Positions 1 to 6,172 of a stretch of 9,240 nucleotides of DNA are shown one piece after another. The stretch's first letter is position 1. Each line of letters opens with the position of its first letter. The stretch spans positions 1-9,240 of the forward strand of contig JAJYGE010000441.1 in NCBI GenBank assembly GCA_021785155.1. The letters are read 5' to 3'. The notes beneath the pieces are model-generated. The model was given only the letters and a program-made list of their open reading frames with translations. It made no database searches and had not been told where the DNA came from. The stretch comes from Planctomycetota bacterium. Lineage in GTDB: Bacteria > Planctomycetota > Phycisphaerae > WQYP01. The position numbers were made by a program, and so were the translations under genes.

Positions 1-4
1 TACC

Positions 5-28
5 GCTACACTCCAAACGGAGTATAGC
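5..28. repeat. Hairpin: 10-bp inverted repeat, one mismatch
   Basis: Positions 5-14 pair with 19-28 around an AAAC loop; the only mismatch is C9 against A24. The hairpin lies in non-coding DNA at the window edge and is not followed by a T-run on the plus strand. It could be a terminator for a gene left of the window read on either strand, but the flanking sequence needed to decide is not present. Confidence 0.5.
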
Positions 29-141
29 AGTCATTGCAGTATTGATCAGTAGGGGCGGCTGTCGCCGCAGAACAGTTAATCAGGAGAGAGTTGAGCAGTA
101 GAGTCCCGGTGCGGAGGGATTGTCCCGGGAGCCGAATAACT

Positions 142-174
142 TCACCTGCGGTCACCTGTTCGCCTGTTCCCCTG
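142..174. repeat. Short CCTG-based direct repeats
   Basis: TCACCTG occurs at 142-148 and again at 152-158. It is followed by near-identical octamers CCTGTTCG (155-162) and CCTGTTCC (163-170) and a final CCTG (171-174). The array is too short and irregular to be a CRISPR or a minisatellite. No function is suggested. Confidence 0.4.
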
Positions 175-212
175 ATCAAAGTCATTTTGGCCGTGGGGTA
201 GAATTGGGATGG

Positions 213-234
213 GAAATTTTGGATTTCAAATTTC
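213..234. repeat. AT-rich inverted repeat, possible dispersed repeat
   Basis: GAAATTT (213-219) and AAATTTC (228-234) are exact reverse complements around an eight-base spacer, with another GATTTC inside and GATT after. Motifs of the type 'GGATTTCAAATTTCAG' tend to occur as dispersed intergenic elements in some bacterial genomes; whether this one recurs elsewhere in the genome cannot be seen from this window. Confidence 0.4.
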
Positions 235-353
235 AGATTGTGCGGCGGGATGGGGTTTTCCGGTACACTGCCCGGATGTATTGCCACACCCAAGATACAT
301 AAACTTTGGGTTCAGCACTTTTCCTGCGATGCCAAAAAGCTTAGTATATTGGA

Positions 354-959
354 ATGACAATTACAATCACGCAAAATCAGAGTTGGGATGTGGGCAAGGT
401 CGGTGGCCAATGTGCGGCTTGCACCGTGGAACTTCCGCCAGGTGCGCCATGTTGGGCTACCTTGGTTGAATTGCGTTCACTGCCGACGGTGGATACGCAG
501 GCAAATGTGCCGACCGCCCCCGGCAGCCCCTGGCAACGCATGAACTTCTGCCCGGAATGCTGGAATACCGGCAAGCGCCCCGCCCCTCCGGCGGAAATGT
601 TTTCTTTCTGGAAGACGGTTGTGCCCGAATCACAGAAGAAAGCCAAAACGTTTGTTGATGATTCGGTTCTGCTGGACTTGTTTAACCGTCTCGCTGAGCG
701 CGATGATATCACGGACCTGCGATTCCGTTTTGTCCTGGCGTTGCTGCTCATGCGGAAGCGCTTGCTCAAATATGAAGGCACTTCCGCCATGCCGGAAGCC
801 ATGCAGGCTAAATTTGGCCATCTTACCCCCCCGCCGGAGATATGGAGCATGATCCAACGCGGCGGTACGACGGTATCGGTGCTTAACCCCCACCTCACAA
901 CCGAACAGATCGGCGAAGTATCCCAGCAACTTTCCAGTATTCTGGCGGAAGAAATTTGA
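354..959 (+). CDS. Conserved-looking zinc-ribbon-type protein of unknown function
   Basis: A 201-residue soluble protein with no signal peptide or membrane segment. The N-terminal third carries a CxxC pair (Cys20, Cys23), a single Cys33 and a second CxxC pair (Cys66, Cys69), which fits a zinc-ribbon-like metal site. The middle (about 85-140) is predicted helical and rich in charged and aliphatic residues, including a run of Leu/Met/Arg around 126-138. I do not recognise a named family; the composition resembles small hypothetical proteins of planctomycetes (inference). ATG 354 is the only in-frame ATG before the first cysteine pair, and an in-frame stop (TAG 342-344) lies just upstream. There is no Shine-Dalgarno sequence, and TAGTAT (343-348) is so close that a leaderless transcript is possible. 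Its stop is one base from the stop of the convergent gene. Real gene likely, function unknown. Confidence 0.8.
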   Translation: MTITITQNQSWDVGKVGGQCAACTVELPPGAPCWATLVELRSLPTVDTQANVPTAPGSPWQRMNFCPECWNTGKRPAPPAEMFSFWKTVVPESQKKAKTFVDDSVLLDLFNRLAERDDITDLRFRFVLALLLMRKRLLKYEGTSAMPEAMQAKFGHLTPPPEIWSMIQRGGTTVSVLNPHLTTEQIGEVSQQLSSILAEEI

Positions 960-960
960 A

Positions 961-2376
961 TCAGTTCAGGCTGACATGGCATGCTGCGGTGCGGCCATTG
1001 CCTTTGATGACTTCAAAAATAATTTCCGGTTTTCCGGGTGTGTTTTCCGCTTTGGTGACAAGCGTTTTAAATGCCGCAATATTATCAATACGGTGATCAT
1101 CCACACGCGTGATGATGTAGCCGGGCACTACCGGTGTGGTGCCCAGCGATGCGGGCTTGCCGTTATGCACCAGTACCACGTAAACACCCTTTTGCGTCAG
1201 CGGCAACTTGCGGGAATAGGTATCAATGAAAGCCAGATCATGTACCACCAGACCAATTTTGCGATCATAATACCTTGGCAACCGGCTCGGCGGAGTTGGA
1301 GCCTGCCCAACGGTGACGGTAAGATTTTCTGGCTTGCCATTACGCAGTACGCCAAGTTTAACGATCTGTCCCGGTTTTAACGTCTGCATTTCATGCTCAA
1401 ATCGAGCCACCATGAGGGCCGCCACGGGCGTATGCGCAAAAGGTTTCCCATTGACCGTGAGAATAATATCGCGTGACTTCAGCCCTCCCTTGGCTGCGGG
1501 CATTCCCGGAATAACCTGCCCAACCATTAATCCGGATGGCTGTTTAATATTGTAGAGCTGCCGCACCGCCGCGCGTATGCCGGTGCTGTCAAGCGTGCCG
1601 AACCACGGAATTTTAGCCACGAACCGCTTCGTGGGCACATCCAGAAAATCCTGCTTAAAGGAATTATATGCGACAAACATGCCTACCTGTTGATTATCGC
1701 GCAGTGTAACGGGAACGGATCGCCCCAGTAACGTCAGAATCATTCCATCTCCGGGATTGGGCACCGTCACGCCCACGAATTTACCCGTGCTGTAATCAAA
1801 TACGGGACTGTTGGCGTCGGTGAGACCAAAAGAATCCGTGGCTATCAGGGTGTGAACCAGGGGGATCATGGCTTTAATGCGATTGACACCCACAAATGCG
1901 CCATACGCCTGATCCTTGCCCAACCGCCCCACTGAAAAGACACGCTCGGCGAGGTATGGCTTGATCGTGGCGGAAATCTTCAACGGTATGGCATCAAGCG
2001 GTTTAAGCGCCCGAATATAACAGAACAATCCATCCACCGTGCGCCCCAGATACTGCGCGGAAACTTTGGGCATATCACCCTCGGCGGTGCGAATTTTCAA
2101 GTGGCGGATGTAATCCAGCGGCAAATCCTGCGGAATCAAATCGGATGACACCAGCACGACCCCCTGCCGGTTAAGAACAATTCCCTGACCGCTGACTTTA
2201 TTGGTCTTATGAAATTCATTTTCAGCCGTGTATTGCACCACGACGATGCTGCGAGCGATTTGCGGTATCAAGGTTGCGACACGCACGGACGCTGTCGCCG
2301 GGGCGATTGAGGCTGATAATCCGGTTGCAACACATATCGCCACCAGTAAACGCTTCAACAAAGCATGATAATTCAT
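961..2376 (-). CDS. Secreted trypsin-like/PDZ protein, probable HtrA-family pseudoprotease
   Basis: 471 residues: signal peptide about 1-29 (basic n-region, hydrophobic core, Ala-rich cleavage zone), degenerate trypsin-like domain about 35-250, PDZ1 about 257-352 and PDZ2 about 370-465. Aligned by eye with the intact protease encoded just upstream, the G-x-G-[VI]-[VI]-x-x-x-x-G strand is conserved (63-72), but the catalytic His position is Asp79. Asp115 sits where the catalytic Asp is expected. Ser190 lies in ANSPVF in place of the GNSGGP oxyanion loop, so the nucleophile may remain while the glycines are lost. Peptidase activity is therefore unlikely; a binding or regulatory role via the PDZ domains is inferred. 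The start at ATG 2374-2376 is supported by AGGA (2384-2387) at six bases. The gene starts 56 bases after the upstream protease stop on the same strand, so co-transcription is likely. Confidence 0.87.
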   Translation of the reverse strand: MNYHALLKRLLVAICVATGLSASIAPATASVRVATLIPQIARSIVVVQYTAENEFHKTNKVSGQGIVLNRQGVVLVSSDLIPQDLPLDYIRHLKIRTAEGDMPKVSAQYLGRTVDGLFCYIRALKPLDAIPLKISATIKPYLAERVFSVGRLGKDQAYGAFVGVNRIKAMIPLVHTLIATDSFGLTDANSPVFDYSTGKFVGVTVPNPGDGMILTLLGRSVPVTLRDNQQVGMFVAYNSFKQDFLDVPTKRFVAKIPWFGTLDSTGIRAAVRQLYNIKQPSGLMVGQVIPGMPAAKGGLKSRDIILTVNGKPFAHTPVAALMVARFEHEMQTLKPGQIVKLGVLRNGKPENLTVTVGQAPTPPSRLPRYYDRKIGLVVHDLAFIDTYSRKLPLTQKGVYVVLVHNGKPASLGTTPVVPGYIITRVDDHRIDNIAAFKTLVTKAENTPGKPEIIFEVIKGNGRTAACHVSLN

Positions 2377-2432
2377 TTTCGATTCCTGAACTTAAAAAGT
2401 TACCCGTTCTTAATCCTGGACCTTGCGCATCT

Positions 2433-3866
2433 TCAGCTTCCGCCGCCCGGCGTAAAAACCAGCGTGCGCTCCGTGCGTCCCCGCTTGACCACAACCGCAT
2501 AGGGCTTTTTGGTTTTTACCATGCCGGCGGCCACCGCCTGGAGTTGCACACTATCTTTAATGCGTGTGATACCAACCATGCGGATAATGTCGCCATCTTC
2601 CATGCCGGCGCTATCGGCAATGGATCCGCTTTGCACACTGGTGACCAACACGCCACGAATCATTTTCATCTGCTGCTGCCGCAGATACGCACTGGTGAGA
2701 TTGCGCACCACGATTCCCCAGGGCTTAATCTGATGGCGCGGGGAAATCACGCTTTCCAGCCGCTGTGCGACAATATACAGCGTTTCTTGTTTCATCACCG
2801 AACCGCTATCCATTCGGTCAAGCACCACGGTAAGCGTGGAACCCACGGGCTGATCCGCGATGTAGCGCCGCACCGCGGAAATCTGTTCCGGAAAGCGACA
2901 ATTGGTGGCATAGCCATTGACCGACAATAGTACATCCAGTGCATGTACTCCCGCCGCGGATGCCGGCGAATCATGATCCACGGAACGAATCAATACACCT
3001 TTTCCAGTGGGTAAATGATAGAAGCGGCTCAAACCGAGCATCGGCTCAAGTTCCAGGCCGGTGTAACTGCGCACCACCTTGCCGTACTTCAGCAGCGATG
3101 GAATCACCTGGCGCGCCACATTAATGGGTATGGCAAAGCCAAGGTTATTGGCGGTCGGGTCGCCTCGCGTATTAATTCCAATGACATGGCCGCGCAAGTT
3201 TATCAGCGGGCCGCCGGAATTTCCCGGATTAATCGCAGCATCGGTCTGCAGCCAGTTGTTGAACCAGCCGGTTTCGTAGCCGTCAATGGTGGTGGCGTTA
3301 AAAAAGCGATCGGTATTGGAAATAATGCCGCGCGTAACGGTGCGCGAAAGACCGTAAGGCGTACCGATGGCCATAACCGGTTCACCAAGTTGAACATGGC
3401 TGGAATTGCCCAATGTGGCCCATTTGAAGCGCAAATGGCGGGACTTAATCTGGGCCATATCCATTTGCACAAGCGCCAAGTCCGTCCAGTGATCAGAACC
3501 GATCAGCCTGGCCCGCACGCGTTCCTGATCCGGTAGAATAATTTCAATTCTCCGCGCCCGTCCGGCAACGTGGAAATTAGTCAGCACCCGCCCCTGTTTG
3601 TCAATAATCACACCGCTGCCGATGGCGCGGAAATTTTCCGGCACTCCATTTTGAAACTCCCGCATCACCACATTGATCCGCACCACTGCGGGGGATACAT
3701 GCGCTAAGGCATATTGCGTGCGCCAGGACGGCTTATCATTGACCATCCAGGCCGGCTCGGATGCACACCCCCCAAGTTGCGGGACCAGCAGGAATAGGAA
3801 CACCAGTGTCACGGCGGCGCGCAACCGGGAAACCCGCCTTACATATTGAATCATGCGTTGGGGCAT
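2433..3866 (-). CDS. HtrA/Deg-family serine protease, predicted lipoprotein, two PDZ domains
   Basis: A 477-residue member of the HtrA (S1C) family, which degrades or chaperones misfolded envelope proteins. An N-terminal hydrophobic segment ends in the lipobox LGGC (Cys34), so the mature protein should be lipid-anchored outside the cytoplasmic membrane, unlike soluble DegP. The trypsin-like domain (about 55-250) keeps all three catalytic residues: His99 in TNFHV, Asp129 in TDLAL and Ser217 in GNSGGP. PDZ1 spans about 269-366 and PDZ2 about 386-474. I place the start at ATG 3864-3866 because GGAG lies six bases upstream; an in-frame ATG at 3876-3878 adds four residues but has no ribosome site. 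The gene follows panD by 74 bases and precedes its degenerate paralogue, all on one strand. Family assignment is firm; the substrate is unknown. Confidence 0.95.
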   Translation of the reverse strand: MPQRMIQYVRRVSRLRAAVTLVFLFLLVPQLGGCASEPAWMVNDKPSWRTQYALAHVSPAVVRINVVMREFQNGVPENFRAIGSGVIIDKQGRVLTNFHVAGRARRIEIILPDQERVRARLIGSDHWTDLALVQMDMAQIKSRHLRFKWATLGNSSHVQLGEPVMAIGTPYGLSRTVTRGIISNTDRFFNATTIDGYETGWFNNWLQTDAAINPGNSGGPLINLRGHVIGINTRGDPTANNLGFAIPINVARQVIPSLLKYGKVVRSYTGLELEPMLGLSRFYHLPTGKGVLIRSVDHDSPASAAGVHALDVLLSVNGYATNCRFPEQISAVRRYIADQPVGSTLTVVLDRMDSGSVMKQETLYIVAQRLESVISPRHQIKPWGIVVRNLTSAYLRQQQMKMIRGVLVTSVQSGSIADSAGMEDGDIIRMVGITRIKDSVQLQAVAAGMVKTKKPYAVVVKRGRTERTLVFTPGGGS

Positions 3867-3940
3867 CAGGCACTCCATTCAAGATGGCCGCAGAGTTTCG
3901 CAGTCGTGTAACGGAACTCCGCTCTGCCACATTTTTACTG

Positions 3941-4321
3941 TCAAACGTCCAGCCGACTGGCAATGGTCATGTTTTTGACAGGTTTATTGGCGGAATCCAG
4001 AACCAGAACGTGAGCCTGGTGCCCGACGGCCTCTTCGGGGGTCATTTCGGCAAATGCCATGATAATGATCTTCTCGCCGGGTTTTACAAGGTGGGCCGCG
4101 GCACCATTAATTCCAATTACGCCGCTGTCTTTATCTCCCGCCAGAATATAGGTTTCAAAGCGTAACCCATTATGAATATCAGCCACCAGCACGCGCTCAT
4201 TAGGCAGTAATCCGCTAAGCGAAAGAAGATTACGGTCTATGGTAATACTTCCAACATAATTACGGTTGGCCTGTGTAATAATTGCGCCGTGAATTTTGGC
4301 CCGCAGTAACGTCAACAACAT
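3941..4321 (-). CDS. panD: Aspartate 1-decarboxylase (PanD)
   Basis: PanD converts L-aspartate to beta-alanine and CO2 for pantothenate and coenzyme A synthesis in the cytoplasm. It is made as an inactive proenzyme that cleaves itself between Gly24 and Ser25, turning Ser25 into the pyruvoyl cofactor. With the start at ATG 4319-4321 the protein has 126 residues, the length of the E. coli enzyme, and the key residues fall at the E. coli numbers: Lys9, His11, Gly24-Ser25, Arg54, Thr57, Tyr58 and Asn72. This alignment is why I reject an in-frame TTG start at 4370-4372, although the Shine-Dalgarno signal for 4321 is weak (GGA at about seven bases). No panB or panC is nearby; the gene heads a minus-strand run with the HtrA genes, which have no metabolic link to it. 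Confidence 0.97.
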   Translation of the reverse strand: MLLTLLRAKIHGAIITQANRNYVGSITIDRNLLSLSGLLPNERVLVADIHNGLRFETYILAGDKDSGVIGINGAAAHLVKPGEKIIIMAFAEMTPEEAVGHQAHVLVLDSANKPVKNMTIASRLDV

Positions 4322-4378
4322 CACAAATTCCGAATCCGTCCGACACTTCAACAGCCATTCAGGCCGGCTCAATTGCGC

Positions 4379-4413
4379 AGTGTACCGCAGAACGCCCCAT
4401 TTCGTCCATTATC
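4379..4413 (-). promoter_or_regulatory. Candidate panD promoter elements
   Basis: Read on the minus strand, TGGACG (complement of 4403-4408) and TACACT (complement of 4379-4384) each match four of six sigma-70 consensus bases with an 18-base spacer, giving a leader of about 50 bases before the panD ATG. The overlapping GATAAT (complement of 4408-4413) matches five of six -10 bases but lacks a visible -35. Assignment is by consensus only. Confidence 0.25.
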
Positions 4414-4492
4414 CGTTCAGCTACCCGGTTTACCGTGGTGTGTCCGTTTTTTGTCGGGATTCGTAAAATGCAACGCGATTTGCACCCTGAAC

Positions 4493-4582
4493 GCATTGCG
4501 GTGCCGGTGGCCGCAGGAAATGCGCGGAGCAAGCACACGCGACTAAAATGAGGTGGTACACCGCAAGGCGTTGCGGTGCCGG
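4493..4582 (+). repeat. 15-base direct repeat upstream of hemC
   Basis: The segment 4493-4507 (GCATTGCGGTGCCGG) recurs at 4568-4582 with one mismatch, a spacing of 75 bases. The second copy supplies the right arm of the hairpin at 4559-4578. Repeated sites in front of a biosynthetic gene can be regulator-binding sites, but nothing here identifies a regulator. Confidence 0.45.
4559..4578 (+). repeat. Perfect hairpin in the hemC leader
   Basis: CACCGCAA (4559-4566) and TTGCGGTG (4571-4578) form an eight-base-pair stem with a GGCG loop, about 95 bases before the chosen hemC start. No T-run follows, so it is not a standard rho-independent terminator. It could be an operator or an mRNA structure if transcription begins upstream of it. 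Confidence 0.5.
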
Positions 4583-4672
4583 CAGATTCTCGATCAAGGC
4601 GGGCACTTCCGCGAGTCCGCTCTACACCCGATCCGCTGGCGTTCGCGGCTTTTGGCCAGTAGCATCAAAGGG

Positions 4673-5641
4673 ATGATCGACAATGGTACAATTCGAATCG
4701 GGACCCGTTCCAGCCTGCTGGCGCGCACGCAGGCCGGAATGGTTAAACAGATGCTTGAATCGCGGCCCTATGGCAAAGACCCGCCGGAGATTGAAATGGT
4801 GTTCATCACCACGTCGGGTGATCAACAGACGGATCGCCCCTTGGCCGATTCGGGCGGCAAAGGATTGTTCATCAAGGAAATTGAAACCGCATTACTGGAA
4901 CATCGCATTGATCTGGCGGTTCACTCCGCCAAGGACCTTCCCGCGGAATTGGCGCATGGCACGGTTATCGCGGCCACGCCACTGCGGGCCGATCCAAATG
5001 ATGTTTGGGTGAGCTTTGAAAATAAATCAATTGCGGAACTTTCCGCACAGGCCGTGGTGGGAACGTCGTCTTTGCGACGGCAGTCGCAACTGCTGGCGCT
5101 GCGCCCGGATGTGACAGTAAATCCGATTCGCGGAAATATCGACACGCGTTTGCACAAGGTACGTAACGGCGTGGTGGCGGGAACGTTTCTGGCCAAAGCC
5201 GGATTGGATCGCACCAATCTGCTGCCCGATGGCGCGATCATCCTGCCGTTGGACGAATTTATTCCCGCCGCCGGGCAGGGAATTCTGGCCCTGCAAATCC
5301 GAGCGGACGATTCTGCCATGCGCTCGGCAGTTGGAGCCGTTAACCACGTCCCTACCGCCGCCGCACTGAATTTCGAACGTCGGGTTGTAGCCGCACTGGC
5401 CGGCAATTGCCTGGCACCCATTGGTGTTTGCGCCACCCCGCGTGGTAACGTATCCAACCATCTGCGGGGATGGATTGCGCGGGCTTTCGTCGCGACACCG
5501 GATGGCCGAAAGATCGCCCGTGCGACGCTCCTGACTGAGGACACCTCCACAGACGGACTTAAGTCGCTTTATGAATTGCTGATTGATACACTTAAACAAC
5601 GCGGCGCGGATGACATTCTCCGGATTATCAACGCGCCATAA
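4673..5641 (+). CDS. hemC: Hydroxymethylbilane synthase (porphobilinogen deaminase, HemC)
   Basis: This cytoplasmic enzyme polymerises four porphobilinogen molecules into hydroxymethylbilane for heme and other tetrapyrroles. From ATG 4673 it has 322 residues, close to the usual 310-320. Family signatures in order: IGTRSSLLA near the start, Lys87-Asp88 in HSAKDLP (catalytic Asp), GTSSLRRQSQL (130-140) and RGNIDTRL (153-160) for substrate and cofactor phosphate/carboxylate binding, PAAGQG (198-203), and Cys246 in AGNCLAPIG, which attaches the dipyrromethane cofactor. The frame is open upstream to GTG 4553, but those 40 residues do not look like HemC, and the first conserved strand begins just after ATG 4673. 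Its AAAGGG lies directly against the ATG, so the ribosome signal is poor. Ninety bases downstream begins a ferredoxin gene on the same strand. Confidence 0.96.
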   Translation: MIDNGTIRIGTRSSLLARTQAGMVKQMLESRPYGKDPPEIEMVFITTSGDQQTDRPLADSGGKGLFIKEIETALLEHRIDLAVHSAKDLPAELAHGTVIAATPLRADPNDVWVSFENKSIAELSAQAVVGTSSLRRQSQLLALRPDVTVNPIRGNIDTRLHKVRNGVVAGTFLAKAGLDRTNLLPDGAIILPLDEFIPAAGQGILALQIRADDSAMRSAVGAVNHVPTAAALNFERRVVAALAGNCLAPIGVCATPRGNVSNHLRGWIARAFVATPDGRKIARATLLTEDTSTDGLKSLYELLIDTLKQRGADDILRIINAP

Positions 5642-5652
5642 CCCCGTTGACT

Positions 5653-5680
5653 TGCAACTGCGGACAAGGGCTTGCATACT
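5653..5680 (+). promoter_or_regulatory. Candidate promoter for the ferredoxin gene
   Basis: TTGCAA (5653-5658) and CATACT (5675-5680) match four of six bases each of the sigma-70 -35 and -10 hexamers, with a 16-base spacer, and would place a transcript start about 45 bases before the ferredoxin ATG. TTGACT at 5647-5652 is a better -35, but sits 22 bases from that -10. Consensus match only; read-through from hemC is equally possible. Confidence 0.3.
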
Positions 5681-5719
5681 CAAGGACATGACGTGCGGCT
5701 AAAGAGGTGCTGCGATTTT

Positions 5720-5725
5720 AAGGAG
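5720..5725 (+). promoter_or_regulatory. Strong Shine-Dalgarno site deciding the ferredoxin start
   Basis: AAGGAG lies six bases before ATG 5732, the best ribosome site in the window. It sets the start there and rules out an in-frame TTG at 5672 that would add 20 residues without family similarity. Confidence 0.85.
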
Positions 5726-5731
5726 ACTACA

Positions 5732-6106
5732 ATGCCTAAACTGACAGTGGAAAACATTGGCACATTTGAGGTACCGGCGGGAAGTCGGCTGGTCAATGTG
5801 CTGACGGACATTGTTAAAATAGATCAATTTCATGCCTGTGGCGGACACGCCCGCTGCACAACCTGTCGCGTTCATATTGAACACGGGGAGCCTACCAAAA
5901 TGACGGAAGCGGAAAAAAATGTCATGAAAGAGCGCGGCTTGGCCGCTCAACCGGGATTACGCTTGAGCTGTCAGGTGCTTTGTGATCAGGACATGACCGT
6001 GCGTGTGATAAGCCGTTGGAAGGGTACCGGAGCCAAAGATGCCGGTGGTCGTCCCGCTGATGTCATCGAACCGCCGCCGGTCTGGATTGAGAAACTCGCT
6101 CCATAA
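5732..6106 (+). CDS. [2Fe-2S] ferredoxin
   Basis: A 124-residue cytoplasmic electron carrier of the beta-grasp [2Fe-2S] fold. Cluster ligands follow C-x5-C-x2-C-x34-C: Cys36, Cys42, Cys45 and Cys80, in CGGHARCTTC and LSCQ; an extra Cys84 follows. The ARCTTCRV form resembles the ferredoxin domain that precedes some class III adenylate cyclases and stand-alone bacterial ferredoxins, rather than plant photosynthetic ferredoxins. About 25 residues after the last beta-strand form a Pro/Gly-rich tail ending near PPPVWIEKLAP, which is not needed for the fold. It follows hemC by 90 bases on the same strand; a shared role in heme metabolism is possible but not shown. The redox partner cannot be named from sequence. 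Confidence 0.93.
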   Translation: MPKLTVENIGTFEVPAGSRLVNVLTDIVKIDQFHACGGHARCTTCRVHIEHGEPTKMTEAEKNVMKERGLAAQPGLRLSCQVLCDQDMTVRVISRWKGTGAKDAGGRPADVIEPPPVWIEKLAP

Positions 6107-6172
6107 CGCATGGCGCAAGGCGGAACTTGGGACTGCGGTATTTCAGCGGGCGTTGGCAACCAAAGGTATTGA

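Larger units (their letters stand above)
1..353. other. Intergenic region without a convincing gene
   Basis: No open frame here has a plausible start, ribosome site and protein-like composition. The region contains a hairpin near the left edge (5-28), a small GC hairpin (GCGGC 55-59, GCCGC 64-68), a block of short direct repeats built on CCTG (142-174) and an AT-rich inverted repeat (213-234). No tRNA-like or rRNA-like segment was recognised. Just before the first gene, TAGTAT (343-348) resembles a -10 hexamer, but no good -35 partner was seen at the usual distance. Confidence 0.6.
4322..4672. other. Divergent intergenic region between panD and hemC
   Basis: About 350 bases separate the two divergent starts and must carry promoters for both. 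On the minus strand GATAAT (complement of 4408-4413) and a TGGACG/TACACT pair with an 18-base spacer (4403-4408 and 4379-4384) are candidate panD elements. On the plus strand TAAAAT (4464-4469) resembles a -10, but without a convincing -35. A frame from ATG 4468 to TGA 4551 would give a 27-residue basic peptide; its ribosome site is poor and I do not call it. A perfect hairpin lies at 4559-4578. The hemC frame itself stays open from GTG 4553 onward. Confidence 0.5.

Noticed and set aside
142..174. CCTG-based repeats as a CRISPR remnant
   Set aside because: Units are only 7-8 bases with no spacers of uniform length and no cas genes nearby.
6..293. 95-codon minus-strand open frame in the left intergenic region
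   Set aside because: It runs through the hairpin and repeat sequences, has no ribosome site and no protein-like domain pattern; its translation matches nothing I recognise.
377..982. 201-codon minus-strand frame opposite the zinc-ribbon gene
   Set aside because: It is the antisense shadow of the plus-strand gene and runs into the end of the convergent gene; its translation lacks domain-like patterns.
3890..3927. Inverted repeat GCAGAG/CTCTGC between panD and the HtrA gene
   Set aside because: Six-base arms around a 26-base loop are expected by chance and no T-run follows.
3939..3944. Perfect -35 hexamer TTGACA on the minus strand at the panD stop codon, as a promoter for the HtrA gene
   Set aside because: No -10-like hexamer lies 16-18 bases downstream (CGGAGT and neighbours), so the hexamer alone is not evidence for a promoter.
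4282..4551. 89-codon plus-strand frame overlapping the panD start
   Set aside because: It overlaps the certain panD start antisense and has low-complexity composition. A shorter internal version from ATG 4468 would encode only 27 residues with a weak ribosome site.
4921..5689. Long minus-strand open frames antisense to hemC
   Set aside because: They are Arg/Ser/Pro-rich shadows of a gene whose catalytic motifs are unambiguous on the plus strand.
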